DNA from: Cyanophora paradoxa
Lineage: Eukaryota > Glaucocystophyceae > Cyanophorales > Cyanophoraceae
NCBI GenBank assembly: GCA_004431415.1
Contig: QPMI01000445.1
Span: 208,576-272,575, forward strand
Length of the DNA: 64,000 bases
Direction of reading: 5' to 3'
Shown here: piece by piece, positions 1 through 10,203 of the stretch
How the letters are laid out: each line of letters starts with the position of its first letter
Position numbering within the stretch: the stretch's first letter is position 1
The notes under the pieces: model-generated
What the model was told of the DNA's origin: nothing
The model's input: the letters and a program-made list of their open reading frames with translations, nothing else
Database searches by the model: none
Translations under genes and position numbers: made by a program

Positions 1-188
1 TCGATGGGTTTATCATGCGACGCTGACTCGAAAATCAAAAGTATGTCGAACCCGGAAGGCGCGACGCAGCCACCTGGGAGTAGACTTTATTCTACCGAGG
101 AGAGATTATTTTAAAACAAAGCAGCGAAAAGCGAGTGAAGATCAAAGAGCAAATTCAACCTGAGTCGCTGCGCAGAGCAAGTTTGAAG

Positions 189-3100
189 TCAAAGTGAGCT
201 CAAATTGCAGGTGTTAGAGCTTATCAATAAAGGCAATTGAAGTCTATGCAACGGAGAGGTCGCTGCTCTCAGAGCAGCTCGATGATTGAGAAGCAGCGAC
301 GGTATTGGAATACGTAGCCGCGCATGCTCGCAGAGCGAGTTATAATTATATAAAATTATGATCAAGAGCAGTAAAGGAAAAGGGCGCCAACGTTCTACCC
401 ACGCGTCCTCCTTCAAAATGCAAGCGCACCGTAGAGGTCTGCTCGGCACAAGGAGGAGAGCGCATAAGAGTTTGCTTCTGTTTAAAAACGTAAAGGTCAT
501 AATCGCACCTCCTCCGGCGGAAAGTTCTTCATTTTGCCTCGCAGGACCCCTACAATAGCGACGTTGGTGAAGTTGGCGATAGTATATATTGCGTAATATT
601 CCGAACCAGTATGTTTTGCTAAAGAATGTTGCCGTGTCGGCCGTTTCTTCAGGCTCTCCAGCCGTGGTCCCGAATTGAGAGTCCTGATCTGCTGCAGGTT
701 TAGTTTGGTCGAGCTGTTTTCACACACAACCTCAGTCACCAGGGTCGACCTCTCTGCACGTGTATTTCATCATAAGTAAAAGCTAAAAGAGCGGACGGGA
801 TGATACGAGCCAGTACTAGTAGCACCTGAGATAATAAGGAACGTAAGCGGGAGCAGTCCCCTCATTTTTGATTTCAACATCGATGTAGACTGCTCACAGG
901 TTTAAAGTTGATCACGAGTACTCGATAGCAGCAAAAAAACGCACTGATCATGTCGGTCATGTCAGTCACGAGGTGGGTGTGCGTGAATGAAACAAGGGAA
1001 TTGTGGTCGACGGCTTTATGGATCACGGTGACTCCCAAATCGTCGACTGACTTGGACACAATGCTTCCCTTGAGAGCCGTTGAGTTTGCTCCGGAGTAAG
1101 CTGAAACGGCAGAGACGGTAGACTAGTCAGCCGATGGTTTTAGCCAGATGCGGCAAGAAGCGGAAATCAGGTACTGGTGCTTTCGAAGAACTGGCACTGT
1201 CCATGCGCTTGTGATCCCGGATTCACTCTCGCATCGCAACTGACATTCCTTCGTAGCCCTGTAGAGGAAGTCCATGGCCATCCACAGATATCGCGATCGA
1301 TCAGCGTGCGTCGCAACCCCGCCTTCTCTACAAATTTAGGGACAAAGCGCGCTGCTTACCATGCTTTGATACAGAAACCATGAAACGAGCACAGTGAGTT
1401 CGCAGATCGCAAGCGCGCATCGCGCGTCCGCACAAAATGATGCACTCACATTCCCAAAGCCCTGCGTGTAAGCCCTATCAGCTCGGCACAACACCAGCGG
1501 AAGGTTCGCATCACCTTTCCGTTGACCATGGTTCCCCACTAGCGCGTTTGGACGTTAGCGAAAAAACAAGCGAGCGATCGCGGTATAACGCGACCGCGGA
1601 TGCACCCCCTCATACGGAGTTCCTGGCTGCTCTCAAGTAAATAACGCGCACGCACAAAATCGAAATAACAGTGATATCAATGAACGTTTGCACACCACAA
1701 AGTAATCCCTGCGCGCAATGGAGGAAGCAAAATTAAAACCGAGCACTGGATCTTTTCAATTCTGCTGCGGTGCACGCGCGCGTACCCGCAAACGGCAATC
1801 TGCCGGCCTTTCATCCATCCCTTCCCAGTGGCCTTGTCAAGCGTTGAGACATCGGGAATGTAATTGTCCCAGTCGGGCCACGCTGAAGGAAAGCGCATCG
1901 GCTTGAAATAACGATCACAGGTATACGATATCTACACGAAAAAGCGCAGACTAACGCACAATTCCAGCCTGCGGACCGAAATTTGTGAGCGGAAATGCGT
2001 CATAGCAGCAAAGGGAATCAAAAAGCATTCACCGTCCGCATCACTGTCAGCGAAAAGACCTGTGGTAACGATAGTGTCTTCAGCAACATGCGCAGTATTT
2101 GAATTCGAGAGTTCTTCCGCTTTTCGAACCAATTGCGGAAAGCGTTGTCAGATGTGGCGATGAGGTGAGCCAGGAACGAGGAATTCGTGCCGGGTCCAGC
2201 GCATGCGTCCCTGTTGGAATTTCGCTCATGTGCTGCAGGGCTGAGCTCTACGAAAGCTCAAGTGTTACCAAAGGTGCCCTCGACATGGTGAAAGCCTGCG
2301 CAGATGTATTTGGAGCACGCAAGCACATCTCTGGGCGATGGTCGAATCAAAACGTCTGGCATTAAAACTTGCAAGGCAAAAGAAAAGCCGCGGCACCCCG
2401 TGTAGATGTCAACGGCTTGCTGCAATGGCATACTGATTGCTAAGCGTCCTCGAATCTCAAAGAGAGGCAAAGTCAGCAACGGAACAGCGGCTGCGCGCAA
2501 ACAAAATGACGAGAGGGGAACAGTCAGTTCGTTTGCGGATTGTTTAAAGCTGACACAGCTCACATTGATCAAACGCTGCAGTGATTCCCGCGCTGCCTGT
2601 CCCCCAGACGTCGCTGTTGCGCACTCTGTTCTTCCTTCAGATATGCAGCCGCGCGGATTGAAGGAGCGGAATGAGGGGGCGAAAAATGCGAACCCGAAAT
2701 AAAACTCTTGAGTAATTCGCCAGACAGCGTCTTTCAGACATGCATGTGTGGAATATATATAGGAAAAACGGGGACGAACCAGTTCTGTTAGAGCTCGGGT
2801 AGGAAAAGAACTGTTCGCCGCTCAAAATTGCTGTAAGACGACAAGAGCTTAACTAATGCAGAGAAATATTGATATGAAAAACGATCGCTCGAACCGAGCC
2901 ATCTGCACAACCGGAGACAGTTGATAAAGCGATTGAGATCGAAGTAAAATAATAGATACATCGCCATACCTTGGGAAGCTTGCGCCTCCATCTTGGGAAC
3001 CGCGGATACGCAGTCCCGTTTTACCATAAGCAGTAGTATTGAGCCGTCGGACGAATCTAGTCCGAGTAATTGTCTCGTTGTTTCGTCGGCTGAGCAATGT

Positions 3101-4684
3101 TCGGCGTTAGACGCCTTAACTAATTAACAAGTCCTATTGAAGAGTATTTGCTTGAGTGATCGAATGTACCCGAGATAAGCTGTGCATGAGTGATCCTGAG
3201 TATACAAAGAACGATTATCACGATAGAAAGAGCCGGACCGTGTGGTTGGAAGTACTTGTAGGTGCCATCGTCCGAGTCTTGGACGGCCATACCGAATTTA
3301 TACGTGGCCCCGCCTGGCCTTTCCAGTCTTAGGCACCACTGCCGTGGCAACGTTATCGGCTCGTCACAGGTGATCTTGTAATCCTTCACGTGCATATCGG
3401 TCATGGGTCAAAATACCTGCGGAGAAAGGATATATATTAAAATATTGCAAACCTTGGTTGGAATCGTTGCGCCTTGGGTGTTGTTGAAACCGTTGACAAC
3501 ATCCACGCCAAGTTTTATCCCGCAGGTTCCAATAGTTGTCATGTCAAGCATGCTCTCTGCGTATCATCAATCTTAAGTTTTTTGACTGGGTATGCGATTG
3601 ACTAGAGGCATTAATATTGCACCAGGATGACAAGATACTGATGGAGCTTGCCGGCAGTACCCCGGGCAAAATAAGCACTCTTCAGGCTGTCCAGCTGTCG
3701 GGAAATATTGGCCCTGGATCCATTGCTGTCTGAACCGGTACTCGGTGAAAGACGCCTTGAAGTTGTACGAGTCGCTGAGTGCATCATCCTCGGAATCGGG
3801 GGTGGCCCCGGCGCCTTTCTTGTAGACTCTGGATGAGCGTGAACATTTGCATGCGAATAAACAGGCATGATCATGAACGTTGACAACGTTAGCGGAAAAC
3901 GGAAGCAGCTGCCGCACGTGAACCAGACAGCTGTCACGTTGACCGGCGCATTCGTCCTGCGGCTGCAGTACCACCTGCACTGAAGCGAGTTTGCACGATT
4001 CAAAGGATCTGAACGCAACGCGTCGCTGACCATGCGTCTGGAGAATTTTGAAGCAGAGAGCGCGCGCCATTCACGGACACGTAATGTTAGCGCGCATTGC
4101 GGAGACAGCTATGATCATGAGTTGAATCCGATGTTTCGCACCGTACAGCCCCCGCTTCGTTCCTTGAGCTCCGCTCCCATAATAGGGATAATCCTTGGCT
4201 TTCTTGATTTCCCCATCCTTCTGGTTGACCGAGCCCGTCGGACGCCGGTAGGTCGACAGGAGCACTGCGATACTGTGAACTACAATTCGACGGGCACTGC
4301 ATTTGCACAACCGGTCGCTCGCACCCTTCCCTGATTTCGAATCGAGAGGAACGGGGTTTGCGCTCAGCCAAGTGCTACCGTAGTAGTCGGGGTGTCCCGT
4401 CGCCCCCACCTCCTGAATCACGACGCATAGCTATAGTCAGCAGTGGCTCAGCATGCACCATATGCTGACATTTCGAACAGCGCTGGCATGCAATTGCACA
4501 TGCGCACGCCGAAATCCTGATAGGTGACCTCCGGCTCCTCGGCCAGCGCAAGTCCGAGAAGCACGGCGGCGCCGATCACAGCCAGCAACGCGGCGACGGA
4601 CGTCGTTGCCACGAAAGGCTGACCAGTTCTCCATCGCAGCCGATCGCGGTGCAGGCCTAGGCCGTGACAGGCCGCGGTGTGCAT
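189..4684 (-). CDS. probable multi-exon gene, N-terminal membrane anchor, function unknown
   Basis: I do not recognise the protein. The first ATG is at 4684. Exon 1 (4684-4508) encodes 59 residues with a hydrophobic helix at about residues 29-48 (SVAALLAVIGAAVLLGLALA), either a signal anchor or a signal peptide. It joins in phase to exon 2 (4412-4325, reading ...HPDYYGSTWLSANP...) and exon 3 (4264-4142, ...KDYPYYGSGAQGTKRG...) across introns beginning GTGCG and ending CAG. Further exon-like stretches on the same strand, with similar donors and cysteine-bearing polar sequence, lie near 3780-3660 (DSYNFKASFTEYRFRQQW), 3550-3475, 3400-3230 (YKITCDEPITLPRQWCLRL), 1870-1750, 1530-1440, 1380-1170 and 610-490. 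The frame could not be closed between all of them, so the 3' end and the number of genes are uncertain. Composition is less GC-rich than the 9-25 kb block and resembles the giant gene at the other end. Most likely a secreted or surface protein. Confidence 0.42.
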
Positions 4685-5549
4685 CCGTGAGCGTACGCGC
4701 CGCAGCCGACCCGCAGCCGACCCGTGCTCGCTCCACGCTTGGACTGCGAAGATCGCAGCTGCAGTACTAGTGGACGCACGCGTGCGTGTACGATGATACC
4801 TGCTCGCGCGCGCTACATATACGTACAGAACGAACTACCTGGTGCGAATTCGAACCCTCAGCCTGAAGGAGTCGATCGACTCACTGAGTCAGTCTCACTG
4901 TGAGACTGTCACAGTGTGTGACTCACTTGAGTCACAGTGTGAGACTGCTGTGACTCCGTACGAGTCCCGAGTCCCGACTCCCGAGTCCCGAGTCCGTAGT
5001 ACTACTACTGTCCTACTAGCTATCATGTAGACGTTAAGCATGCGCATAAGTATTAAGTAGTCGCCGCAATCTCTGGGCCTCTGGCCCGCAGACTCGGACT
5101 CACAGGACTTACTGAGTGACGTCTGAGTCGACACTGACTCGACAGTGACTCGACACAGAGCAGTCACGCCGCAGCTGCAGTACTACTAGTAGTGTTAGGC
5201 GGCACACGGCCCGACAGTGTTAACTTACAAGCAACTTGGCAAGTGCTGTAAAACATGCAATATCCAGCGTGACCGTCGGACTTTATTTCGGCAAAACCGG
5301 AAAAATGCACCGAAATTGTACGTGGTTCTTCGGCATCATATTTTCGGCATGCGCAACACAGCCAGTCCGCCCAGCTGCAGGCGGCGGGTACATTGATCCC
5401 TCTTCTGCCATACATCTGCATACTAGTAATTCTGGCAGTTTCAAATATTCGGTGCCGCGAGGCTATGCCGAATAACGCCGAATATTAAGTGCCGCAGTGC
5501 ATGCCGCCAGAGATTTTATGTTTTACAGTACGTATACAGTATACTACTA
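4685..5549. other. intergenic, palindrome-rich spacer
   Basis: No convincing exon is seen. The stretch is dominated by short self-complementary words, including GTCACAGTGTGAGAC-type inverted pairs (about 4880-4945) and alternating GAGTCCC/GACTCCC runs (about 4958-4995). If the neighbouring minus-strand gene starts at 4684, its promoter should lie just to the right, but no TATA or initiator element stands out. Confidence 0.5.
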
Positions 5550-5827
5550 CCGTAAAACACTTGAGTAATGCGCGCATGCGCACTCCAGTAATGCTGTAAT
5601 TAATTGATGCGTTTTCTGCAATGAAAACGCATTAATTTGGTACCGCATAAATTAGCGGCATAAAGGTCCGCATTATTATCAAAACGCTAAGAAACGGCTG
5701 TATGTACCCCCCTGCCGCAGCCAAAAAGCTTCAAAACGCATTAATTTGGTGCCGCGTTAATAGCCATAATAGGGGTCCGGGTCCATAAACGCAGTAATTT
5801 CAGGCGCATTACTCAAGTGAAATACGG
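5550..5827. mobile_element. MITE-like element, CCGT...ACGG TIR family (copy 1)
   Basis: The left end reads CCGTAAAACACTTGAGTAAT and the right end is a near-perfect inverted copy (ATTACTCAAGTGAAATACGG). The dinucleotide TA sits directly outside both ends, as expected for a TA target-site duplication. The interior is AT-rich and repeats blocks such as AACGCATTAATTTGG and GGTCCGGGTCC. There is no transposase reading frame, so the element is non-autonomous. The same ends and interior words recur at 28531-28778, and related ends at 27226-27541 and 27587-27847. A TA duplication suggests a Tc1/mariner- or PIF-like mobiliser, but the family is inferred only from the ends. Confidence 0.7.
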
Positions 5828-5999
5828 TAGTAGTAGTAGTAAGTAAACGTAGTCCGTAATCAACACTATATTTTGGAGATATCTCTAGCCCCATTGGGCC
5901 GGGGATTCTACAGACTGATCATGAAGAAAACAGTTCTCGCCAATGGTATATTGCCACCCCCGGGTATCGATCGAAATTGATGTACCGTTAACGTTCGAA

Positions 6000-6330
6000 T
6001 TCACTGTTAACGTTGCCGCCGTTCAACTTGCCGGCGGCCGCGGCCGGCCCAGCGCTAGCCTAGTACTAGTAGCCGGCGACTAGCCGCCCCGCCGGGCCGC
6101 CGCCCCGCGCGCGGCCCGGCGGCCATGGCATGGCCAGCTGCGGCCGGGCCCGCCGGGCCCGGCCCGGCGGCCGCGGGGGCCGCGGCCCGCGGGCCGCGGG
6201 TTGTGGGCCCAATTGCAAGTTGTGCCGCCCAACTTGTGGGCCCACTTGCCAAGTTGCGGGCCAACTTGCAACCGTTGAACTTCGTTGCAACTTGCAATTG
6301 CAACTTGCGGGCAAGTTGCGGCGGGCATGC
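6000..6330. repeat. GC-palindromic block with many CAACTTG/CAAGTTG words
   Basis: A run of GGCCGCGGCCGGCCC-like palindromes (6030-6210) passes into about 120 bases in which CAACTTG or its complement CAAGTTG, and the close forms CAACTTGC and TTGCAACTTG, occur roughly a dozen times on both strands (6015-6325). The open frames crossing it are compositional artefacts of Gly/Ala/Pro/Arg codons. It is flanked by a short purine/pyrimidine-biased tract near 6361-6390. Confidence 0.6.
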
Positions 6331-6446
6331 GCATGCGCATCAGTAAAATCAGTACAAGCAGGGGGGCTCCGCCCCCCCCGCACCCCCCCCGCTTGCTAGC
6401 TGGGTACAGACCGTACGTATATGTATACAGCTATAAGTCCATGGAT

Positions 6447-6606
6447 TTAAATTGACCAATCACCAAATCGCTCGAGTTTCCGACTGGGGCTTTTGACTCG
6501 ACTCGCGTAGTAAGCGATTTTGACGTACCCATCCTGTATTAAATCGACCAATCACCAAATTGCCCGAGTTTCAGACTGAAGCTTTTTGACTCGACTCGCT
6601 GTAGTA
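6447..6606. repeat. two-copy direct repeat, ~65 bp
   Basis: Two imperfect copies (about 6447-6513 and 6538-6606) share ATTGACCAATCACCAAAT, then a CGAGTTT...GACTG block, then TTTTGACTCGACTCGC followed by GTAGTAA. The divergence is a handful of substitutions and one or two single-base indels, implying a tandem duplication that has aged. No coding potential is seen. Confidence 0.7.
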
Positions 6607-6613
6607 ATATATT

Positions 6614-6714
6614 GGCATTTTCCGCCAGCGGAAGGGTCCCACGCTGTGGTAATCGATTGGCATTTTCTGCCAGCGAAAGGGTCCCGCGGCATTTTCTGCC
6701 AGCGAAAGGGTCCC
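6614..6714. repeat. three copies of a 27-bp word
   Basis: GGCATTTTCYGCCAGCGRAAGGGTCCC appears three times (about 6614-6640, 6659-6685, 6688-6714), twice separated by only two bases. A related piece (GGCGTTTTCCGCCAGCGAC) occurs at about 26096-26115 in the other spacer, so the word is dispersed as well as locally tandem. The internal GCCAGCG...CGCTGGC-type symmetry could fold, but no structural RNA was recognised. Confidence 0.6.
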
Positions 6715-7070
6715 AGGGGTACAGTAAACCATAGTACTACGCGGCCTGGAACCGCTTGTTTTTTTACTACTCAACAAATGAAATGCACAATTACACCATT
6801 GGTCGCTGTTTCCAGTGGCATTTTTTTGCTTCTCCAAGCTCAAACCGGCCGTAGTTTGCAGGTCACAAACGTCAAATTTGGCAGCAAAAGGTAAGTGCCG
6901 ATTTCCTAGTTTCAAATTCCCAGCCTGGCCTGGTAGTGTGGTGAAAAGGTACTATAGTTCATTGTACTACTGTTATACGTAAAATCGACGGTATACTAGT
7001 ACGTACTAGTACGGTACTACGGTACTACTAGTAGTACCGTAGTACAGTACTAGTACTACCTAGTAATTTA

Positions 7071-7585
7071 CTACGCGTACGGTATTAGTACTAGTACTGT
7101 AAGCGTCGGTAACTAGTAAGGACTCTACTAAGGAGTCTACTAAGGAGTCGTAGCTATAGTTAGGGCACTGGCCGGCGGGTCTAGACCCTTGCACCGGGGC
7201 TGGCCCAAAATTTCAAGTCCTTGCACCGGGGCTGGCCCTAGCGGCTAGGCGGCTCCAAAATCTCGGCTGGCTTGGCAGCGGCTTGCCAGTTACTATATAT
7301 GGTACAAGTGGCCAGCGCGGCTTGGCTGGCTTGGAGCAGCTCGCGCTAACTTCACCAAATCTTCGTTCGCTGGCTCGATTGCGAGCCCAGGGCTTGATGA
7401 CTTGGAAGGCAAGCCATAGAAAGCCGGCAAAACCCCTTGGCTGGCAAGCCAGGGTTTCGGCCCCCTGGCCGGCGAGCTAGCCAGCTTGGCCGCCGGCCAG
7501 TGCCCTAGTCGTAGTAAGGACTACGCGTACGGTATTAGTACTAGTACGGTAAGCGTCGGTAACTAAGTACGGTAAGCGTCGGTAA
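7071..7585. repeat. ~45-bp direct repeats flanking a TIR element
   Basis: CTACGCGTACGGTATTAGTA followed by CTAGTAC, a G or T, GTAAGCGTCGGTAACTA occurs at about 7071-7115 and again at 7522-7566, one copy on each side of the element at 7161-7507. A partial third copy (GTACGGTAAGCGTCGGTAA) follows immediately to 7585. The flanks are too long to be an ordinary transposon target duplication. They indicate a local duplication or recombination event around the insertion. Confidence 0.65.
7161..7507. mobile_element. small element with perfect 18-bp terminal inverted repeats
   Basis: TAGGGCACTGGCCGGCGG at 7161-7178 is matched exactly in inverted orientation at 7490-7507. The 347-bp interior is rich in GGCTGGC/TTGGC words and carries two direct copies of CCTTGCACCGGGGCTGGCCC near 7180-7240. 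No transposase is encoded. The ends differ from the CCGT...ACGG family, so this is a second non-autonomous family. No clear short target duplication is visible, only longer direct repeats farther out. Confidence 0.6.
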
Positions 7586-7844
7586 TACCAGATCGGAAAT
7601 TAGTGGATCGTAAAACTTCGCCCTCCCACAGGCGAAGTACTGGAGCCCGAAATTAGTGGATCGTAAAACTTTCAGGCTTGTATGGGGCGGTAATTTTGAG
7701 GGGTATACTATGAAGCCGCTTCTCATCAGGGAATTAGTGCACGTGGAGCCGGAAATTAGTGGACTGAGTCAAGATTTCAGTCCACTAATTTCCGGCTCCA
7801 CTAATTTTCAGCGTCCAGTATTTTCCTGTTACACGCCGTGACGG
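7580..7844. mobile_element. MITE-like element related to the 27587-27847 copy, inverted, one end lost
   Basis: This interval is a diverged reverse complement of 27587-27847. Shared blocks are CAGATCGGAAATTAGTGGAT, AGGCTTGTATGGGGCGGTAA, the GGAGCCGGAAATTAGTGGAC inner hairpin, and the end TATTTTCCTGTTACACG. Its left terminus lacks the TGTAACAGG part of the inverted repeat, so one end has been deleted and the copy is presumably immobile. The inner block GAAATTAGTGGAC...GTCCACTAATTTC forms a strong hairpin (about 7750-7800). Confidence 0.6.
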
Positions 7845-8044
7845 TAGTGAACCCGGGAATCGGGCGGCCCCGGGCTCTGGCCCGGGTGGCCCCTGGGCCA
7901 TGGGCCGGGCCCGGGGGGCCGGGGCCCGGCCGCCCGGGGGCCGGGGGACCGGGGCCAGGGGGCCCGGCCGGGAGTCCGGGAGTCCACTCCGGCCCACTCC
8001 GGCCGGGAGTCGGCCCGGCCGGCGGCCGGCGCCGGCGCCGCCGG

Positions 8045-8160
8045 GAGTCTGGGACTCGCCGACTCGGCGAGTCGGGACTCGGGACTCTCCGCCGAGTCTC
8101 CGGGACTCGGGACTCGGGACTCGGGACTCGGGAGTCGGGAATCGACTCGGGATTCGGGAA
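8045..8160. repeat. GACTCGGG microrepeat cluster
   Basis: Between about 8045 and 8160 the heptamer/octamer GACTCGG(G) and its variant GAGTCGGG repeat about ten times, mixed with GGGAGTC words. The same vocabulary recurs near 4958-4995, 25880-25930 and 27965-28015. These tracts are partly self-complementary (GACTC/GAGTC). They produce long but meaningless open frames. Confidence 0.7.
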
Positions 8161-8639
8161 TTCGCCAAGTCAGATCGGAATCCTTGAATCATTGAATGTG
8201 TGATGATTCACTGATCATGACGGATCACTGATGATGTGTTGCCGGCGGCCGGCCAATAGCATCACCGATAACTACCGCGAGGCACTAAATTACCGCCGGC
8301 CTACCAATTCAAATCAACCGTACCCCGGAATTACTAAATATTTTGCGGTCTTACATTGTATTACCCGTTCTAGATCTACAGTAATGCCCTCACTGCCCTA
8401 TCACGGAGGCGAATTCGAAGGGGGACGATGCGAAAGAGCGCAAGCGCTAGCAGAGCTCGAGCTAGCTCGAGCTCGAAGCGCTAGGCTGCACTAGTCACTG
8501 AGTGCTGGGTTCAGTCAGGGTACCGGTCCACCTCAAGATTCAGTCAGGCTACCGTGCAAAAACTGAGGAAAATGACCCGGAAATGACCCAGATCTAGATG
8601 CGATCCATCTAAGTTCAAGGTTGCGATGGCAAGCACAGT

Positions 8640-8870
8640 GCGCGGGCGGTAGAGGGTGATTATGCGAGCGAAGAATACTGGAGAAACGAATTCGGCCCCG
8701 CCAGGTGCACGTGTCAAATGCCGTTAGCCTCGTTAGCGCGGGCGATTTCTTGACGATTCCGACGACAGAAGAACATTTTTCGGTCGACCCAAGTCAAGCT
8801 TCAGATGGGAAAAGCCCACATGTACAGGGGGACACGCTTCAGCAGGCTGTTGTATGGGACTGAGAGAACT
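8640..8870 (+). other. isolated exon-like stretch, unassigned
   Basis: Amid repeats, the plus strand carries polar, low-repeat reading frames that look more like protein than the surroundings: EGDYASEEYWRNEFGPA (about 8648-8702), followed by GTGCAC, a possible donor, and in another frame GDFLTIPTTEEHFSVDPSQA (about 8737-8797). No ATG, domain or complete phase chain could be established. It may be a gene remnant, or an exon of a poorly resolved gene running towards 9.5 kb. Confidence 0.22.
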
Positions 8871-9429
8871 TCATGATCAGTCGGCCAATTAAATTTGGTG
8901 CCTCAGTCGGGTCAGTCAGACCCTCTGACTTTGACTGACACTGTGTAGTCTGACAGTGACTGAACCCAGCCCTAGGCTGCACTGCCGCTGCAGATCTAGA
9001 GCTACGTACGTAGTACGTACGCGTCGAACCGTAGCTATAGACTCAGCCTATAGTACGCAGATCTAGATCTAAAGGACCGGCCCGGCGGGGCGGAATATTA
9101 ATGCTGGACTCCGGGAGAACGGGACCGTCCAGACCATACCAGCTGCAGTATGCATGATATGTATAGAAGTGAAGGGCGACGCGGCGGCGGATCCGGATTC
9201 CGGACCCGGGAGGGACTGCACTGGGCCTTGCAGCCTGCAGGAGAGAGGGGCCGTGGAGGCGGAATTCGAATTCAATTATATATATATATATTATTCATGA
9301 TTCGTTGTTTCCGTCCCGGAGTCCGAGCTCGAGGCTTGCCTGCGGCGCCTGCGCCCGCGGCCGTGCGCGCATGCACGCCGCCCCATCCGATGATCGTCTC
9401 TCTCTCTCCTGCTCTCGAATATTAATGCC

Positions 9430-9540
9430 TTTGCAGACCAGGTCCACGCGCGCTAGCGCTGCATCGACAGCTGGCGGGCAACCCCGCTGTGGACCATCGG
9501 ACGAGCTGCCCGGAGTGCGGCGCCTCCTTCGAGCTCGAGA
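9430..9540 (+). other. possible C-terminal half of a RING-type zinc finger
   Basis: One plus frame reads ALHRQLAGNPAVDHRTSCPE and continues CGASFELE. The pattern resembles the second half of a C3HC4 RING (…CL.R.L…CP.C…F). The first zinc ligands would have to come from an upstream exon that I could not identify. The stretch ends at a C-rich tract (9541-9605) that could be an intron polypyrimidine tract, after which GGVIGQEDLEADREQLQ stays open to about 9687. Weak evidence; it could be coincidence in GC-rich DNA. Confidence 0.25.
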
Positions 9541-9605
9541 CCCCCCCCCCCCCCCCCCCCGCCCCCCCCCCCCCCCCGCCCCCTCCCCTCCCCCCCTTCC
9601 CCCTC
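9541..9605. repeat. poly-C tract
   Basis: About 37 bases are almost pure C, with one G at 9561 and one at 9578, followed by CCCCTCCCCT-type pyrimidines to about 9612. Such a tract can form C-rich (i-motif) and, on the other strand, G-quadruplex structures, and is prone to length error in sequencing. Confidence 0.8.
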
Positions 9606-9890
9606 CTCCTCCGTCCGGAGGGGGCGGCCGCGGAGGAGGCGTCATCGGCCAAGAAGATCTAGAGGCCGATCGCGAGCAGCTGCAGGTCGGCAATGGTGCC
9701 CGCGGGAGGGGGGCGGGGCTGGGCCCCGGCCGGGCCGGGGCCGCCCCCGGGGGCTCCGCGTTAACTAATCATAAGTCCGGCGGCAGGGGGCCCCGGGCCG
9801 GGGCGGTACCGGTTGCGGGGTCCGAGGCGGCCGCCAGGGTGGCGCCCGAGGCCTGGCGGCGCGGCGCGGGTCCGGAGGGCGGCGGTGACT

Positions 9891-10073
9891 AGGGAATACT
9901 AAGAAACCAAAAGGCGGTTACGGCGGCTGCGGGGCCGATGCATATGGCTTCGAATTCGCCTATGGAGCCGGCGTAGACATGCGGGATGGGCGCGAGGTCG
10001 GGGCCCGTGAGGCCCGTACGCGTGACGCCGGCGCCCAGGAGGGCAGAGGCGGTGGCGGCGGGACGCAGGCCTA
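9891..10073 (-). other. candidate terminal exon, unknown protein
   Basis: The minus strand is open from about 10073 to a TAG at 9891-9893. It reads ...ASALLGAGVTRTGLTGPDLA then PIPHVYAGSIGEFEAICIGP, with mixed hydrophobic and polar residues unlike the Gly/Arg/Pro noise around it. A possible acceptor (CCTAG) precedes it. No upstream exon or family was recognised. It may be a separate small gene or an alternative 3' exon of the LRR gene at 10204-11501, which reads the same way. Confidence 0.28.
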
Positions 10074-10203
10074 GGCGTGTGCGGCGTGAGCTTAAGCCTT
10101 ATAAATTAGGAGTGTTTGTATTTACACGGACGGGACTATCTGCGCGATCGTAATGAAGTCGATCGGGGGGAAATTAAAGATCGGACAGCCAGCTGCAGCT
10201 GTC

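Noticed and set aside
8045-8160. Coding sequence in the GACTCGGG cluster
   Set aside because: Open frames are produced by a stop-free microrepeat; no splice signals or protein-like composition.
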